Shown: positions 44,577 to 56,365 of the stretch, one piece after another
Layout of the letters: each line of letters starts with the position of its first letter
How positions within the stretch are numbered: position 1 is the stretch's first letter
Origin: Pilatotrama ljubarskyi
Taxonomy: Eukaryota > Basidiomycota > Agaricomycetes > Polyporales > Polyporaceae
NCBI GenBank assembly: GCA_022385805.1
Contig: MU277718.1
Coordinates: forward strand, 3,716 to 67,715
Direction: 5' to 3'
DNA length: 64,000 nt
Translations under genes and position numbers: made by a program
Notes under the pieces: generated by a model
What the model saw: only the letters and a program-made list of their open reading frames with translations
Told to the model about the DNA's origin: nothing
The model's database searches: none

Positions 44577-47500
44577 CTAAACAATGCCTTTAATGAGGAG
44601 CCCCTCCAGCCGGCAGTACTCGGGCACAAGGGCTGCGTAAGACATGAAGGCATCTACGTCCGGTTCAGCGACTTTGGCCAGGCCAAGCTGCAGCTCCGCC
44701 TCCGAGGTAGGCATTGCTGTCACGGGTTGTAGGGCGGATGGTGTCGGGTTCGCCGCCGCCGCGTCCGTCGACTGCGAACCGACGTTCGGACTTGTAAGCG
44801 AGCCCAGGTCAGGCGTCGTGAACGCCGTCGAGGGAGCTTCCCCCAGGGTACTCCCACTCATGGCTGTGCCCGTCGTTGAGCTGGTCACAGTCCGGATGCG
44901 GGTGATGTCCGTCTCTGAGAACCCGAGGCCGTATCCACCGGCAGCGCGCTCCATCTCCTCGATCTCCTCCTCCTCCTCCTCCTCTACTAGGATGGTCGAG
45001 CCGAGAGTGGAACGCGACCCGTGCCCATACGGCGTGCTCGCCCCGCTCCCGGCAGCACTGGGCGCCTTGCTCGGGGGAGGGGGAGCGTTGATGTTCGTGC
45101 GAATCGGCGCGCCTCCAGTGGCAGCCCAACGCTTGCTGAGCAACCTACGGACCTCTTCCTCGAAACCGCCTCGGCCGGTACCAGCAGGAGTGCCCTTCTC
45201 CTTGCCCCATACCCATCGTGCGACGTAGGCGCCTCCTAGTGCCGCACGCGCGGGGAAGCCGAGAGCAGGCGTGTTGCGGTGAGGGATGACCTGCGCTGCG
45301 TCGATCTGGGTCGTGGGCATGAGTACGGGCGCGTTGAAGACGTCGCCGGCAAGGTTCGCGATAGAGGGGAAGTTAGCTGCGGCGCCGGTGGCTAGAATGC
45401 GGGCGGGAAGGGTAGCGTAGTCGTAGGGGTCGAACGGAAGGCCCATATTGTTACTGTTGTTGACACCCGTGGCTCGCTTCTGGTGACCGCCTGAGACAGG
45501 GCTAGGAGTAGAGTTGGCGGTGCGAGCACGTCCAGGAGCGGTGCCAAAGACGCCGGTGGGAATGGTACGAGACCAGCGGACACGGAAGGAGAGAATCTGG
45601 CTCTCGAGGAGGCAGCGTGGGTTGGCGCGGAGGTCGCGGAATTCGTTGACCTTGACGCCGGTTTCGAAACGGTAGATGCCCTTCACGTGAGCGAAGGGGT
45701 AGGTATCACCTTGGAGAAGCCAGAAGCTGAAGAGCTTGTCATCGAGACTGTACGAGACATTAGCATCGCCTTTGACGACGTCGCAATTCACCTACCCAAT
45801 AGAGCCGCCTGGGGGAACGATGGCGACTAGCCGATCAAACGCGCTCCAGCTCTTTGTATACATGTCACGCACGAGTGCGCGAGGGACATCCGCGTTCCTA
45901 CATTGCTGTGAGCATGGACACATAGATACGTTACGACATAGGTGCGTACCGGCTGGTGAGCATGACGATGTAGCGCTTCTTCTCGGTGGTATCTTGAGCG
46001 GGATGAGGGAACAGATTGTACAAGCGAGTGGGGATGTAGTTTGCTGCAGGTGCCATCATCACGTCCATCGGACCGAATGCGAGCACCGCGTCCGAGGGGG
46101 AGGGACATAGTGACAGGTATGTCGAGAGGTAGTCAGACGTGAAGGGCGTGATGATGACCTCTGCACGGAAGCATTTAGCATGAGATGGTAAGCACCAAAA
46201 ATCGACTGACCGGGGTCAAAGCCATAGCGTTCTATCAGGTATCTCGAGATATTCCCGATTCTTCTCCGCCCGCCAGAAATATCGACATCACCCAGCCACG
46301 ACCAGATGCGATGACCCTCTTCTCTGCTCCCGCCCACAATCTCCATAACACCTTCGTCCCAGTGGCTCTGAACGCCAGGCTGTGACCCGGCGTGCACCCA
46401 CAGACCGGTTGACGACGCTTCCGCCTCCCCCATACCAACCAGCTGACCCGTCAACAAGCTGGCAAGGAAGGAGCTCGCCATCTGGACACGACCCGTGCGC
46501 GCCCAAATATCTGGCCAGGCTTCGCGCACACGCAGGAGCTGGGCAGCGACGAGAGACGGATGTGCGCATGTTCCAACACGAGCCGCCATGACGTCAGGAC
46601 CGCCGAGTGCAGCTTCAAGTGCAAGTGCATGCGTGTGCGCCGATGTGTCTTGCGCGATAGGCGGGTTTTGAAGCGAGAAGGACTGAGAGGTGATCTGGGC
46701 ATGGACGGGTAGCCTTGGATCTAGCGCTTGGAGTGGGGGCACGGGCGCTTTCCACCAAACAAGAACTTGCTGGGAGAGATGAGTATTAAGAAACAGTACG
46801 TAGGATAGGATACACACCTGAGCCGCACCGCCTATGGCCTTGATTCTCGTGAGGTCATAGTTCTTGCTGAGTTTTTCGAACAGCAGGTCTGGGCAAGGCG
46901 TCGAGTTGTACGGTCACAAGTCGTACAAATGTGTCAAACGTGACAGCGTGACAGGAAGAGACCGGTCGATCAGCACGAGCGCCAAAATTGCTTCCGCGAA
47001 CCTAACAAACTCACCAAAGGCCTTCAACCACATTTCAACTGGGGTGGTATACGCATCTCCGGGCGTCGTGAATATCCCACCTTGTGTTCTGCAGAAGATC
47101 AAATACTAGTAAATTATACGTCCGGGAAGAGTAGCTGAAGCGAAGGGGCAATGGCCATAACCATCGAAACCGATCGAGCCAAACTGTCGTCCGATGACAG
47201 AACATAATCGACCAGAACGCATAGTCAGGCGGATGAGAGCCCCGCAAAATAGGGCAGCGGCGTCGCAAGGGTTGACATAGTATGCTTGCGCGGCCTGCAT
47301 GTCGCCGCACGCGTGCTGCAGCCAGGACCAAACCTCCACCCGAACATTAAACGACCCGTAGGCTGTATAGGTGCCGCAGAACATGCACGACAACCGTCAT
47401 TCTCGTGATGTTCCACGGTACTATAGGTGAGTCCGTATCGATGGCACAAGAATTGTACGCGCGACCTCGTATTGCCGGGTGGCTATATTCTGCGGGGGGA

Positions 47501-48289
47501 ATAGGAATGGCTGAAGCATACGCAGAACTTGATGGAATCGAATCTAGCTCAGCATCCGCCGATGAACATTGCGTTGCATCTGCGAGCCGAACCGCTTCAG
47601 CGGCGTTGTGCGCCAATGCGTAGCATAGTTGATTCGTGAGGACATGCATGAACCCTGCCCATCGAGATGAAAGACCGCAAAAACTGGCCAGGCGTTGCGC
47701 GACGAACCCGGAGGAAATGGAAGGGTAATCAAGCCCGCCGTGCTCGCTTACGCTACGGCGCGTGAATACTTGATGTGCCGTGGCTCATAGATGCTGATGG
47801 TAGACCGAGAGGATCACATTGCCGTTGGCGCAGCCTCGGGCTCCATTCGAAGCTCATGCATTGGCCAGTCTCGACCATCAAAAGTAGAGACGGCTTGGAG
47901 AGCAAGAACGGACATAGTAGTCGCAAGCGGTCCCCAGTGTGCATGGGTGAGGGTGAGCCGTTGAGCGCAATCACGGTGTCCTGTCCTCCAACCGCGGCCA
48001 TGCACAATGCAGTAGCCGCGGACCATCCTCGCTTGCATGCAGGCCAGCGAAGAACGTCTGCTACGCAGGTTCACACCGATGAGACCGTCCAGGGCGGTTA
48101 CTGGATAGACAGAACCGAGACATGGAAACCGAGGATAGCAAATACTCACTGATATTCAGGAACCTCCGTGTCAAAGTCCACGACCTCTACACCGACGAGC
48201 TCAAGATTCTCGTCCACTATTGATGCCCTTAGCTGGTCCGTCGCGAGCTCCAAACCGAGGAAGAGCGTGGAGAGGCTCTTGGGCGGCAT
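44577..48289 (-). CDS. D-xylulose kinase (FGGY carbohydrate kinase) with a 1061-nt first intron
   Basis: Seven exons: 48289-48150, 47088-47015, 46888-46818, 46769-46211, 46160-45950, 45897-45796 and 45747-44577 (2328 nt, 775 residues). It phosphorylates D-xylulose, feeding pentoses into the pentose phosphate pathway. The N-terminal domain has FLGLELATDQLRASI, the substrate loop WWKAPVPP and QNPPIAQDTSAHTHALALEA; the C-terminal ATPase domain has DAVLAFGPMD, RNADVPRALVRDMYTKSW and GIYRFETGVKVNEFRDLRAN. The last about 180 residues are disordered with an acidic run (VEEEEEEEIEEMER, from a CTC/CTT microsatellite) before LAKVAEPDVDAFMSYAALVP. Length exceeds the usual 550-620. The first intron is about twenty times the usual size; see findings. 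Confidence 0.85.
47103..48147 (-). other. Oversized intron content of the kinase gene: unknown same-strand reading frame
   Basis: Within intron 1 of the kinase gene a minus-strand frame (about 47772 to 47400) reads like real protein: GGLDYPSISSGFVAQRLASF, then RWAGFMHVLTNQLCYALAHN and AAEAVRLADATQCSSADAEL. Another (47393-47106) has YYVNPCDAAALFCGALIRL. I recognise no family. It might be a decayed gene or transposon fragment brought in by insertion. No inverted ends found. Confidence 0.4.
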
Positions 48290-48796
48290 GTCGGTGTCTT
48301 CGTGCGTGCGAGCAGCGTCCCCAGAGCAGAATCGTCAAGAATCGAGACCCAGATGAAAATTGTCGTAGCGGTCGTATCGTGGTCGTCGGAAAGAGAGGGG
48401 AGGGAAGAAGTTCTCAGCTTCTGCGAAACATCACCATCAGAGCCGTATGCTGTTTGTTTGCCGCCTTCCGCCATGCCTCATGCCATAGGCGTCTATGGTT
48501 TCCTCCGCATTACGCCACAATAAGTGCCTGTTTTGGACTGATCGACGGGCGGCAAAGTGGCAATAAATCCCCATCCCAAAAATATCTAATAACGAAATCC
48601 TCACCCCGGACGCTCAGTCTGCTTAGCAGGACGATGGACGCTCAGTGAAAAATGGAAGAAGTGCTCTGAATAGCTCAGAACCGGGCAACCAACGCTATCC
48701 CAAGTCCAAGATACGCACCCTGCCAGTGACTACGCCGACGATCGTAGAACTACACTGCCAGCAGTAAGCATACATGTCTACACATACACCTACATG
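48290..48796. other. Intergenic (promoter of the kinase, 3' flank of the AlkB-like gene)
   Basis: Both neighbours lie on the minus strand; nothing else recognised. Confidence 0.5.
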
Positions 48797-49811
48797 CTAA
48801 TGCGCGGACCTGAAATGTAGAACATCAAACCCTTCTCCGTAACGGGACTCCCAATCAAAGTCACTCTGGTGGTTTTCTGCACCGAATGAAGCGAGAAGCC
48901 TCTCCGCCTCCTCACCCCCGCGGACGACTGGCCGCGCTTCCTCCCGCGTCTTCCCCTTCGCACCCTGGCCATAAATACGGCTCTCGTCGCGAGTGAGGAA
49001 GGTGCCAATCATACGGAATGTGAGGCTAATGCGCTCGCCGTTTTTGTACAGCTCGGCCGCGGTCTTCTCGGAGGGCGGTCGTTTGTCGGTGCGAATGCTA
49101 TGCATCCATCTCGCATTGGTCTCCAGACCCATGACGAACATGGAGTTGTGCGGGAGGGGGACGCGCTGCACGTTTCTCTTCTTGCCGCTTGCGTCAGACG
49201 CATCCAGGGAAGCCTTAGGATCGGCGAGCGCATCCTTCTTGGTGCGAAGCGTCATTACACGCTGAGCGCCCAAGCTCACGTTGACGATCTTCGAGCCGCG
49301 GACGACGTCGATAGTTTTGTCCGAGTGTTCTGAGATGTAGTCAGCACCAGTACGATAGTGCTGTATGAGAACATGGTTGACGGGTTCGTGGAGCGCTGCC
49401 TCGACGTGTTGACGAATGCGTTCAACAGTGGGGGAGAAAGGAAGAAGCGGAGGCGACTCATCCGCCGGGTGACGGTACACGGGATAACTGAAGATAACGT
49501 CTGAATCAGATCTGCATCGTCACACCACAAACTAGTAGGGCTAGCCTACCTTCCGTCTTCCAGGACGACCCCTTGGACGGCAATGGTTCGCGGAACTTCC
49601 CCGCCTGAACAAATGGTTAAAAGGGAACCAGCCCGTCTCTCGCGGGAAACGCACCTCTGTGCATCATCTTGACCCATTTCACTTCTTTCAGCAAACTGTC
49701 GAACGCAATTTCTGCCAAGTTAGGTGGCAGGAAGTCATATAAGATGGATGAGTCGCCTTCGCCGATGGGATCTCCGGGACCCAACGCATCGCGTTGACTC
49801 TTTGTAACCAT
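48797..49811 (-). CDS. AlkB-like Fe(II)/2-oxoglutarate dioxygenase
   Basis: Three exons: 49811-49655, 49604-49550 and 49487-48797 (903 nt, 300 residues). The double-stranded beta-helix shows iron ligands His125 and Asp127 (HSDKTID), His200 (RWMHSI) and the 2-oxoglutarate-binding RISLTFR (Arg223, Arg229), exactly the HxD..H..RxxxxxR pattern of AlkB. VLIQHYRTGADYISEHSD and GSKIVNVSLGAQRVM support this. Family members repair alkylated DNA or demethylate RNA or protein; which one applies here cannot be told. The ATG at 49811 (MVTKSQRDALGPGDP) gives a phase-consistent model; the upstream frame is open but runs into the MITE, so I reject it. Exon junction 2/3 gives EDGSYPVYRHP. Confidence 0.8.
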
Positions 49812-50040
49812 ACTGAAGCCGCGCTTTGCGAAGCGTTGGTGCAAGAGGGCCTCGGCTGTGAAGTCTTTCACGACGCGCTGACGTCGTCCCGGCAGGCAGC
49901 AAAGATAAATACTGCGGCGAGCTGGAGGGATATATGTCGTTGAGTAGACACGTAGGCCCTTCAAGTTCCTCGAAGTATTGACTGGTAAGTTGGGAACCGG
50001 AACCGAGAGGCACGGGCGGAAATTGCCGAGCCATTCCGCC

Positions 50041-50048
50041 AGGAACGA
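50041..50048 (+). repeat. Target-site duplication, left
   Basis: AGGAACGA, identical to 50434-50441. Confidence 0.9.
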
Positions 50049-50433
50049 AGGACCCATGACAATGGTAGAGGAACCTTCAGGCCATGGCCGGACAAAATTT
50101 GGCCGTCCGAACCCCCCAACCCTCTGCGAATCCGGACAAAAGTAGGCCAAGTCGGGCACCAACCTTGTACGATTTGTCGGACAAAATCGTCTGAGAGCGG
50201 GCGGAAGGCCTGGGCGCCAGTACAGGCGCCCGGGGCGGGAGCGCTAAGCGCCCATTTTGGCCGGAAGCGCACGGTGCCTCTGCGCGAAACCGGACACTTT
50301 GGCCAGTAAAATGCCATCCAAGCCTCCGCGGGTCCGGACATCTTTCGCCGAAAATGGCCAGTTTTTGTCCGGACATTCTGGCCAAAAATCGGGGTTTCGG
50401 GATGAGGGTTCGCCTATCATTGTCATGGGTCCT
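50049..50433. mobile_element. 385-bp hAT-type MITE with 8-bp target duplication
   Basis: Flanked by identical AGGAACGA at 50041-50048 and 50434-50441. Its ends are inverted repeats of about 31 bp, perfect over the first 16 (AGGACCCATGACAATG) and then with few mismatches. 8-bp duplications are the signature of hAT elements; no coding capacity. It lies about 240 bp upstream of the AlkB-like start, in its promoter or 5' UTR. The inside is rich in GGCC and CCGGAC motifs that can pair with each other. Confidence 0.9.
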
Positions 50434-50441
50434 AGGAACGA
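50434..50441 (+). repeat. Target-site duplication, right
   Basis: AGGAACGA, identical to 50041-50048. Confidence 0.9.
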
Positions 50442-51202
50442 GTGGCGATGAACTCGTTTTATTCCAACCCTAGTCCCAACCTCCACGACCGCATCCTCGA
50501 TCAGGTCTGCTCGTCCGTCGGGACCGAAAACGTCTCACAAGATATCACTTCTAGAACATGGAGGAGAAGAGCTCTGTGTTCAGTACACCAAACCGGACGT
50601 CTCCCCATACGCGTGTGCAGTACTCTTGGGCGCGCAGTTTATATACACTACCGGCTCTGCCCTACATGTCGAAAGGTGTTCCACGACGACGTTCGTATGG
50701 CGCGCGCACCATGAGTCAATCACTTTAGCAGCCCGGTTACGTCGCTTCAATATCATCCATTTCGAGGCAAGACAGACCATACCATGGCCGAGGCAATGTC
50801 GGTAAGAAAGTACGGAGCCGTTTTTCTTTACAGTGTAGAAGCAGTCCCAAAAGTGGTTTTCAGCTGCCCAAGTTTCATCATGGGCTCGGATATGACACTG
50901 TATACGTTCGAGGTTAGTATGCGTCACTCAGTTCTCCCTCTTCACACTGTACGTACATGTACAGCGTGTGGCTTAGATGCCTACTAACTCCCTCGCTGCT
51001 CTATGTGGCAATAGGCTCTCCGCACACCTGCTGAGTGGGGATTATTCGTGTGCATAGCCGGCTTGCGCTGTCCTTGCATGTGGACCTATAGAGTCTTGGC
51101 TCCAGAACCTCACTAGGTCGGGTCTGTCAGAGGGTGACCAAAGTGCTCTGAGTGCTCTGATGTAGGCGGCATTCAGTAATCTCGCTCTTCGACATCCTTG
51201 TG
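50442..51202. other. Intergenic, nothing recognised
   Basis: Between the MITE and the 3' end of the acetyltransferase gene. Small frames (50442-50714, 50580-50927 minus) have no family signal. Confidence 0.5.
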
Positions 51203-51982
51203 TCAGTTTCCCAATACAGCCTCGACGCGCTCTCTCTCGCCGTCTTCCCAGTCATCCCAACACAGAGCCAATACAGTTGAATGCCTCCCCGCCTTCCCTG
51301 AGCATGCATCTCCTATACGTCCCGGCCAACCTTCCTTCGCCAGGTGATCCGGAAGCACCCACACCCACTTCGCCGTCCCCTCCGGCCGGAACCCCATCCT
51401 CTTCGCGAGGCCAATCGAGGCGATGTTCTTCGGATGCGCAGACCACTTCACGCGCCTGAGTCCGAGGCCCGGTGGCGACGCGCTAGGAAGCTGCAGCACG
51501 TAGCGGAGTAGCAGGCCGACCATATCCTTCGCGATGTGCGTCTTCTGAAAGTCGGGGAACACAACGACGTAGCCCGCTTCTGTGTGCAGGTGTTCGGGCG
51601 ACGTGTAGAACATGCCGACGATGCCCGCCATGCTACCGCCCCATTCGGGGTGCTCCGGGTCCGGACGCGTCTTGTCGATGACAGCGAAGCAGGTAGTGAA
51701 GGGCCCGCGGCGGATGTTGAGCTCGTACCACGCGAGGAAGTCTGCGAGCGTGTCGAGAGTGAAAGGGTAATAGCGGAAGACCTCGGGGCGGTTGCCTACG
51801 TGCGCCCAGTAGGTTTTGGCGTGGACGGCGGGTATGAAGGGTGCGAGTTTTGTCCGGCTATTTCGCAGAGTTTCCTCGTAGATGGGGTAGGCGAAGTTGA
51901 TATCATAGGGCTCGGGGCCATACAGCTCGGAGGCTGGGACGGTTGTTGGAGGAGAAGGGGTATAATTGTTCACGTACGACAT
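51203..51982 (-). CDS. GNAT-family N-acetyltransferase (RimJ/RimL-like)
   Basis: A single-exon protein of 259 residues. The fold runs from residue about 60 (AHVGNRPEVFRYYPF, TLADFLAWYELNIRRGPFTT) through the beta4 strand GYVVVFPDFQKTHIAKDMV, where the acetyl-CoA loop lies, to the conserved VKWSAHPKNIASIGLAKRMG FRPEG. The latter is the HxxNxxSxxxxxKxGF signature of RimJ/RimL-type acetyltransferases. The substrate could be a protein N-terminus, a small amine or an antibiotic. No signal peptide. The start (MSYVNNYTPSPP) precedes a short disordered leader. Confidence 0.85.
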   Translation of the reverse strand: MSYVNNYTPSPPTTVPASELYGPEPYDINFAYPIYEETLRNSRTKLAPFIPAVHAKTYWAHVGNRPEVFRYYPFTLDTLADFLAWYELNIRRGPFTTCFAVIDKTRPDPEHPEWGGSMAGIVGMFYTSPEHLHTEAGYVVVFPDFQKTHIAKDMVGLLLRYVLQLPSASPPGLGLRRVKWSAHPKNIASIGLAKRMGFRPEGTAKWVWVLPDHLAKEGWPGRIGDACSGKAGRHSTVLALCWDDWEDGERERVEAVLGN

Positions 51983-52819
51983 CGTGGGGCGAGCGACGAT
52001 GGAAGTACAGACTATGAATGTTGCTTCGCTGCGTTCTGGCAGACTCCGACTTATGACTGTTTCTATTGTATGATCACACTAGATGACTCAATTGCTGAAG
52101 CGATCGCGTGTTCGATCGACGTCGAGCGCGCCTAAGTAGGAGGTACTACTTACTTCCTGGTCGCCTCGGCGGTGGGCGCACCTGAAGAACAACGCGGCTC
52201 GTACGCAAGTACTCCATTCTATACACGACGACCACAAGAGGCAGCTGGTACGCACTTCGTACTATCGGTCATGAAGGAAATCACCCAGCTCAACTTGGCT
52301 GTGTGGCCACCCCTGAATATCTGAGCGAGCTATGCATCGACGTCGACTCATACAGCGAACACGATGCCGGAGTGCTTGCTCATCAGCGCTCGATGGCTCC
52401 GACTCGTCCTCCCATGGCGGCGGTCGCAGCGTATACTTGATAGGCCTAGTACGGGGCCGATACGTACAACAGGTGCTATTTGAATACCCGATTCCTTGAC
52501 AGAGACGAGCAGATATTCAAGCATATAGCATCTCTACGTCGAGTTTGTCTTTACTGCAGGACCGAGCGCATAGAGGCATGTCCGAGTCGGAGGAAGGTTG
52601 CGTCGAAGCGGCCGTTGCTACATTGTGACAGGGTAGGACATCACGGCGTGACACGCCGTCACACATCGTAGCATTGAGCTTGGCGCTTCTAGTACAGTAG
52701 ACCTCTCGTTAACTTCTCTCCCCGGCGTCGACCATCCCACTTTGCTGTCCCAGTCCGACACACTCTCGACAAGTCACTGAGGATTTTTGACGACCTACGT
52801 GTCTTGTTGTTTGCTTTGG
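51983..52819. other. Divergent intergenic region
   Basis: Promoters of the GNAT gene (-) and RING gene (+). No other gene seen. Confidence 0.5.
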
Positions 52820-55800
52820 ATGGACATTCCGCCGGCCAAGCGCGTGAAACTCGAGCCGGAGCGATCTCCGCCTTTGGATCCTATACTCCAGCCGGACTCT
52901 ACAGAGACGCAGGAGCTCGAAGATGCGGATGGAGAGCACTGCAGCATATGCTTGCAGCCGTATGCAGACCGAACTGTGATACCAACATGTTCGCACGAGT
53001 TCTGCTTCGAATGTCTTCTCATATGGACGGGTGAGTGTCCCTGCTGCGTCTCGCTTCTATCGTTCAAGCCAAGCGATGTTCCGCTACTTACGAACCAATA
53101 GAGCAATTCCGTCGCTGCCCGCTGTGCTCGCAGGACATCGGTAAATACCTCATGCACCATATACGGTCCAAATACGATTATCAAAAGCATTACCTGGCTC
53201 CTTTGCGGACCTCTCCCGAACCGCAGGGCATAGCTACCGCTCGCCAAACCGCTCGACAGCGGGCTGCTCGACGGAGAGAGGTAGAGTGGGGCCGTCGCCG
53301 CAGGAGGGAACTTGAAGAGCTCGATGAATTAGAACGAGCGATAGAGAAGCGGAGGTGGGTATACAGACACCGTCTCTATGCGAAGGTGAGTCAACGCCTC
53401 GGACTCCTTGGTACTTGGGAAATCCTTCAGGGACTATTTCGTTCTTATCGACTGTACCTACTCCCTGGAATGAAAGCGCTTCATCTATTTCACGTCAACT
53501 TGTGTACCATTCATCAGTCAAACCCTAACCCCAATCCCACTCTAGCACGTAGCTTCCAACCCGTATACCCGCTATCGCCCGTTTCCCACACCAGCCCAAT
53601 TTGCTGCCTCTCAAGATTACATATCCAGGGCCACCATATTCATTCGCCGTGAGCTGAGAGTGTGGACAGGATTAGACGTAGAGGTTAGTTGCCGGTTCCC
53701 TGCAGGACATATTCCGGGCGGATTCACTCACGAGTACTGATATAGTTCCTGACCACCTTCACGGTCTCTCTCATGAAGTCCTTGGACATCCGCTCTGAAC
53801 CAGCGGTAAGGTTGCTTTCGGAGTTCTTGGATATGGACGCCGATCGCGGCCACGAACATGACAATGCAGAGCATTTCGCACATGGTAAGTCCGAAGCGCC
53901 GAGATTTCCACACCTCTACGACCTCACTACTGAGGCATCGTGAGGGCGTACCGCCCAGCCTGTTCTCGTGGCTCTCTTTCATTGCTGACAGAATGTCTCG
54001 CACATTTGTATAGAACTCTATTGCTATCTGCGGTCGCCTTACCGTGATCTTGCGGCGTACGATCAGAACGTGCAGGTATGTCGCCTAACTTCACTCAATG
54101 CGAAGTGACAACTCAGATTGAATGAGTGAAGTACGATGTCCCTGCGGATGTGTCTCCCCCGGACGCCCGAATTCACCGTCCCCGATGGCATTCCCGATCG
54201 CCCTCTCCTTCGCGTACTGGCTCACGTACGCGGATGCTTTCGCCCAGCAGATCACCATCCCCTCCTCGCGCCGTAGCAAGGGGCTCACGTGCTTCGAGCC
54301 GTAACGCCATTGACCGGCAGCTCCGCGAGACATCAGTACGCCACTTTTCACCAAGACACGCGCCCAGAGATACGAAGGATGTCCCCTCGGGTGTCGGACC
54401 TTCTCGGGACAGCCGTTCCGATGGCAGATACCTCTCTCACCATTCGACAGGGCGGCGTTCCAGGAGTCGGGGGACCTCGACTTCCGGCGGAGTTGGCTGT
54501 GAGCAACTTCACTTCCCACCATCGTCGCGTAACTCTCGACATCCCGGAAACAAGTACGATGGGAAGGGGAAGAGACGCGCAGAGGATAGAGCGGACGACC
54601 TGGACTCGAGCCGTCCTGCTTCCTCACACGACGAGGAAGTCATGACCGCCCGTGGCGATCCCGATGCCGGCATGCAACGGAACGTGAACAATAGTATGCC
54701 CTCTCGTGCCAGGAGCGAGAACGAGGCTACCTCTTCTACGTTATCAACCCCGCCGCGTACTACGGATCTGTCCGCCGCAATATCCCAAAGCGCCAAGTCG
54801 AGCTCCCCCGCGTCCCCCGTTGCGTCTCCTATCAGGGATTCCGATAAGGCGACTAACCCCGGCGAGCTACCCTCCATGAGCGACGAATCTGGACTGCCAA
54901 TAGTCTCGCGGAAGGAGGGAAAGGCACCTGTACGCGTTCGACGCAACCCTTGGCAGACCATGCAAGATTACCTTTCGAATGGAATCAACGGTTCACGGTC
55001 CAGTAGGCACGGCGACAGAACATTCGGCGCCGAGCTTACTTCACAGGCTCAGTCACAGGCCCAAGGAGACGCAGGGGGTTCGTCACCATCCGACGAGGCT
55101 GTCCCTTCCCTCCTATTGCGCTTGTTAGATCCTAGTCCCCCGACCCCTACAACCTCTCACTACGCTTCCTCTGAGGTTCCAGACGCAGTCCGTCGACGCC
55201 TTCCGACCCATGAAGAAGGCAAAGGAATATCCGCGCCGGAAATTATGGCACGCACAAGGGCGCGTTTGGCGAGGATGTCCGCGGTGGATGATCGCACTGT
55301 CGGCTCATCTCCTCCACCGAACGTACAGCATCCCGGGGCCGGATGCCAGTCCGACCACAACCGCAATGCGGTCCAGGGTGGTGACGTGGGTGCTGTGGAG
55401 CACATGTCCTCGGAGAATGCTGCTCAACCCAAAGGTCGGACACTACACTGCCACTTTAGCTGTTTCGCGCGTGTGCTGACTGCTACTTCTGCCCCCATTA
55501 GGCGGTACAGGGACCGCACGAATCAGTGCGGAGGCCACCCCCCTCGTCGCCTCCGCTGATCCACGTTCTCTGCTCCTGCAGAAGCTCGCGGCGGAGAAGC
55601 GCGATGCAGCGGACATTCCCACCGCTGAGAAGGCGCAATTGTCCTCTGCACGCCGCTCATCTGTTCCTATGGTATTGTCTGACGGCAGCGCTGGAGAACC
55701 CTCAAAATCCGCCCCGGACGTCGTGGCTGCGGAGCGGATTGCCGAGCGGAGGGAAGCTGAGTTGCGTAGCCAGGCACAGCTCCGCGTCAGGCTCGCGGCT

Positions 55801-55956
55801 GCCAAAAGAGCTGCTAACGCTACTGCTACTCCTGCTGTCCAGGACAGTGGTGCGGCAGTGGAGGGCGGGGTCGAGGGCTCGAGCGCGACGATCGATGGAG
55901 ACCTCGCGGCGCAGGAGTCATCGCTCCGGAGTAGACTCCGGTCGAGACAGCGGTGA
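52820..55956 (+). CDS. Topors-like RING-finger E3 ubiquitin ligase
   Basis: Seven exons: 52820-53030, 53102-53385, 53546-53683, 53746-53884, 54014-54075, 54132-55434 and 55502-55956 (2592 nt, 863 residues). The RING at residues about 42-85 (C3HC4: CSICLQPYADRTVIPTCSHE, FCFECLLIW, CPLCSQDI) is split by intron 1. It is followed by the Topors-type region: YISRATIFIRRELRVWTGLD, VRLLSEFLDMDADRGHEHDN and YLRSPYRDLAAYDQNVQYDV. A 600-residue SR/SP-rich tail (SRSPSPSRTGSRTRMLSPSR) ends in an Ala/Arg coiled-coil (RIAERREAELRSQAQLR). By homology a nuclear E3 for ubiquitin and possibly SUMO. Introns 2 (160 nt) and 4 (129 nt) are long. Confidence 0.85.
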
Positions 55957-56365
55957 AACAGGCTAGGTACATATGCAGCATGTTTCCTGTACGCTAGCTA
56001 AATCCAGCAGATATTACTACTTTTCCTGTGTGGGCCGTACGCTACAGATGCGGAGAGCCGCGTGGTGGTGACAGGGGAATATACGGTGTTGTACGGTATC
56101 GAGATGGAGCTAAAAGATTGTCGGTGCCATCGATGCGAACGAAGGGCGAGAGCGCAGATTATACGACGGATGTGGGGTAGTAGGGAGCGCGCGATTAAGG
56201 ACGGGCAGGCCCGCTCCGCAGCTTTATGTAGCAGAGGGTACAATTCGCTATTACGCGTGAGTATACGTGGTCGGGTTCGTGAGGAGACGTCGGGGCAAGG
56301 ATCGTGGGGGGCCAATATACACGGGAGGCGATGGTGTCGTGCTCCCTGGGGCTAAGTGCTCCGAC
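55957..56365. other. Convergent intergenic region
   Basis: Between the 3' ends of the RING (+) and homeodomain (-) genes; nothing recognised. Confidence 0.5.

Noticed and set aside
47097..48147. AGTATTTG present near both ends of the kinase intron, as if an 8-bp target duplication
   Set aside because: Removing the interval would leave a 22-nt intron, too short to splice, and no inverted ends accompany it.
49617..50162. Longer AlkB N-terminus reading through the upstream region
   Set aside because: The extra residues are MITE sequence; the ATG at 49811 gives a complete, phase-consistent protein.
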